Below, piece by piece: positions 12,781 to 14,473 of a DNA stretch of 14,473 bases. Origin of the DNA: JBHGBB01 sp041946755 (GTDB lineage: Bacteria; UBP4; UBA4092; JAOAEQ01); contig JBHGBB010000087.1 of the NCBI GenBank assembly GCA_041946755.1, positions 1 to 14,473 of the forward strand. The letters are read 5' to 3'. Both the position numbers and the translations under genes were made by a program. A model generated the notes under the pieces. It was not told the DNA's origin, did not search any database, and was given only the letters and a program-made list of their open reading frames with translations. Position 1 is the first letter of the stretch. Each line of letters starts with the position of its first letter.

Positions 12781-14473
12781 ATGAAATATCATAAATTAAG
12801 TTTAAAGACATATAATAACTATTTGAAAGGATGTGTCAGTATGAATTTGAGTAAATATGTGTTAATTATCACTTTAGTGCTAGTATGTGCCAGTTTTGGT
12901 TTCGCGAAAAAGTATAGCGATGCGCCTGCTGGTCAGGGAACCTCAACGGTAGGAACGACATTAAGTGATTATACCAGTTTATATGAAGCATCGCTAGATT
13001 TTAATTCCACCGCAAATACTGGTTCATGGACGTTGGAAATTATGACCGATTTAAGCGAAGCGACTAGTGTAGCTTTTGCGAATACGCTCGGTGCTGGTTC
13101 TACCGTAACCATAAAACCCGGTACAGGAATTACCGCGACCGTAACTTTTTTACAGGCAGGAGATAATACTGTTTCTGCACACTTATTAGTCGGTTGTTTA
13201 CTATCCGGATATACGCCATCATATAAGATGGATGGGTTTACTATAGATGGTTCAAACAACGGAACTAATTCCCAAGACCTGACTTTCCAAAATGTAACCG
13301 GGAGCACCGGTAATCTATCATATACGCGAATAGTCAGTGTTGTTGGCGATAGTGATGGTGTAGTAATAAAGAACTGCAAATTTATTAACAATACCACCAA
13401 TGGTGCCTATATAAATTCTACAATACGATTCGGAACATATGCTGGAAGTGTACCGGATAATTGGACAGTACAAAATTGTTATATCGTTGCCACTAGCAGT
13501 CAAATCGGTATCGGTATAGCTTCGGGAACCGGTGGTACAGTTTCAGCCGGAACAGCACAACAAGGCTGGTCGATTATCGGAAATACGGTTCATGGTGTTC
13601 GAGCAGCAATTTACTTGACGAATAATGCTAATGGTACGATTGCAAATAATACTATTCGCGTAGACGGACCAAACGGTATGACCGGTGGTTGGGGTATCAA
13701 TCATGAAAACAGTAACCGTGCTGGTGGATGGACCATCAACATCTATAATAACAATTTTGACAAACTGCAAACCGCGAATATCTATACGAGTTTAAATCCA
13801 CTCAGTGTATCTTGGGGCATGATTGGTATATTGTTGCAAGGAGCGTATGCGAGTGCTGGCGCTACCTATAATGTCTACAATAATATGATTGGTGGATTTA
13901 ATATTACCAGTACCGCAGTCAATACCACCCAATTTAACTATCAAGCTATCAGAATTACCAATGGTTATCCCACTACCAATATATTCTATAATACCATTAA
14001 CATGCCGAATTTTGGTGAATGGGCGTTTACTCCAAATAGATGTTATGCAATTGGTTGGTATACCACAGGATATTTTAATGCCGGTGGTGTTCTTAACGTA
14101 AAGAACAACATCGTTCGACAGATGCAACCGAATGGCGGGATATTCTATAGTACCCCAACAGGAGCACCAATCGTTTCAGACTATAACGATTTGGTAGTAT
14201 CGGGTACCGGTCCATTTTTAGCATTAATTGGTGTTGCAACAACATCAACATTAGCTGATTGGCAAACTACTGCAAGCCAAGATTCAAATTCATGTAGTGT
14301 TGATCCTACTACAACATCGCCAGGGACATGGGTTTCAACGACTAATATGCATTTTACCGGTGGTAGTGCTTTTCCACTAAAAGCTGGGACCCCAATATCG
14401 ATAACTACCGATATTGATGGTGATACTCGAGATAGTTCGAAGCCATGGCCTGGATGTGATGAAGTTCCAGGTG
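12781..14473 (+). CDS. Secreted parallel beta-helix protein (3' end outside the window)
   Basis: The reading frame stays open to the window end, so the C-terminus is missing; about 564 codons are present. From the second start (12841) the protein begins with a classic signal peptide, MNLSKYVLIITLVLVCASFG then FA-KK. From the first start (12781) it carries 20 more residues (MKYHKLSLKTYNNYLKGCVS). After the signal come Thr/Ser/Gly/Asn-rich short beta strands with repeating patterns such as NNTIRV, NTVHGV, NNMIGGF and NNIVRQM, typical of right-handed parallel beta-helix proteins of the pectate-lyase-like fold. Near the end DIDGDTRD...PGCDEVPG resembles the D-x-DGD-x-R...GADE motif that often closes such domains in secreted proteins of environmental bacteria. 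Role is probably surface adhesion or polysaccharide binding or cleavage; no catalytic set can be named. I chose the outer start for its stronger ribosome-binding site; the inner one gives the cleaner signal peptide. Confidence 0.8.
   Translation, partial: MKYHKLSLKTYNNYLKGCVSMNLSKYVLIITLVLVCASFGFAKKYSDAPAGQGTSTVGTTLSDYTSLYEASLDFNSTANTGSWTLEIMTDLSEATSVAFANTLGAGSTVTIKPGTGITATVTFLQAGDNTVSAHLLVGCLLSGYTPSYKMDGFTIDGSNNGTNSQDLTFQNVTGSTGNLSYTRIVSVVGDSDGVVIKNCKFINNTTNGAYINSTIRFGTYAGSVPDNWTVQNCYIVATSSQIGIGIASGTGGTVSAGTAQQGWSIIGNTVHGVRAAIYLTNNANGTIANNTIRVDGPNGMTGGWGINHENSNRAGGWTINIYNNNFDKLQTANIYTSLNPLSVSWGMIGILLQGAYASAGATYNVYNNMIGGFNITSTAVNTTQFNYQAIRITNGYPTTNIFYNTINMPNFGEWAFTPNRCYAIGWYTTGYFNAGGVLNVKNNIVRQMQPNGGIFYSTPTGAPIVSDYNDLVVSGTGPFLALIGVATTSTLADWQTTASQDSNSCSVDPTTTSPGTWVSTTNMHFTGGSAFPLKAGTPISITTDIDGDTRDSSKPWPGCDEVPG

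Noticed and set aside
12969..13400. 143-codon open frame on the minus strand within the beta-helix gene
   Set aside because: The plus-strand frame is open from 12781 to the window end and has a signal peptide and beta-helix pattern. The antisense frame, and those at 13543-13770 and 13792-14127, are composition shadows.
11432..14473. Amino-sugar surface glycan biosynthesis cluster
   Set aside because: Only one aminotransferase is present. The following gene encodes a secreted beta-helix protein, with no glycosyltransferase, epimerase or dehydratase in view.

Overview
This is a bacterial window of moderate to low GC. The coding DNA favours codons such as CGG, CCG and ACC, and the spacers are much richer in AT. 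The genes suggest a heterotrophic, probably diderm bacterium from a poorly sampled lineage. The PPC-domain secreted protein, the DUF4434-type glycosidase-like protein and the parallel beta-helix surface protein are styles common in Planctomycetota, Armatimonadota, Omnitrophota and other candidate phyla. No rRNA or other taxonomic marker is present, so I do not assign a phylum. I saw no tRNA, rRNA, CRISPR array, insertion sequence or phage gene.

Left block (1-3698, + strand): a short-repeat-rich leader precedes a 771-residue secreted protein with two PPC-like domains. It is followed 62 bases later by a two-domain RidA-superfamily protein that resembles the FkbO/Hyg5 chorismatase family. Short tandem repeats with periods of 7, 9 and 8 bases lie upstream of these two genes. 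A convergent spacer (3699-3800) holds a dispersed-type palindrome and separates this block from typA.

Centre (3801-10769, all - strand): reading right to left, a membrane-anchored or secreted DUF4434-like protein with a discoidin-like C-terminus comes first. After a 303-base spacer rich in hairpins follow a lipoprotein sugar-binding protein, a MalF-type permease and a MalG-type permease in a tight operon (gaps of 8 and 3 bases). An intrinsic terminator comes next, then the translation GTPase typA. The transporter has no ATPase gene here, so it probably shares one encoded elsewhere. I infer that the DUF4434 protein may bind or cleave a glycan outside the cell and that the ABC system imports the product. 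The operon terminator lies between typA and its best promoter candidate, which makes attenuation or read-through control of typA a testable idea.

Right block (10770-14473): a 662-base AT-rich divergent spacer carries a near-perfect 19-base palindrome over a candidate leftward promoter, plus a candidate rightward promoter with consensus hexamers. It leads to a DegT/DnrJ/EryC1/StrS-family PLP aminotransferase, probably for an amino-sugar. Next is the start of a large secreted parallel beta-helix protein that runs off the window end.

Nothing here is clearly a new multi-gene system. The most interesting items are regulatory: the typA leader terminator, the 19-base operator candidate, the hairpin in front of the binding-protein gene and the periodic microrepeats. 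The chorismatase-like protein in an unexpected neighbourhood is also of interest.
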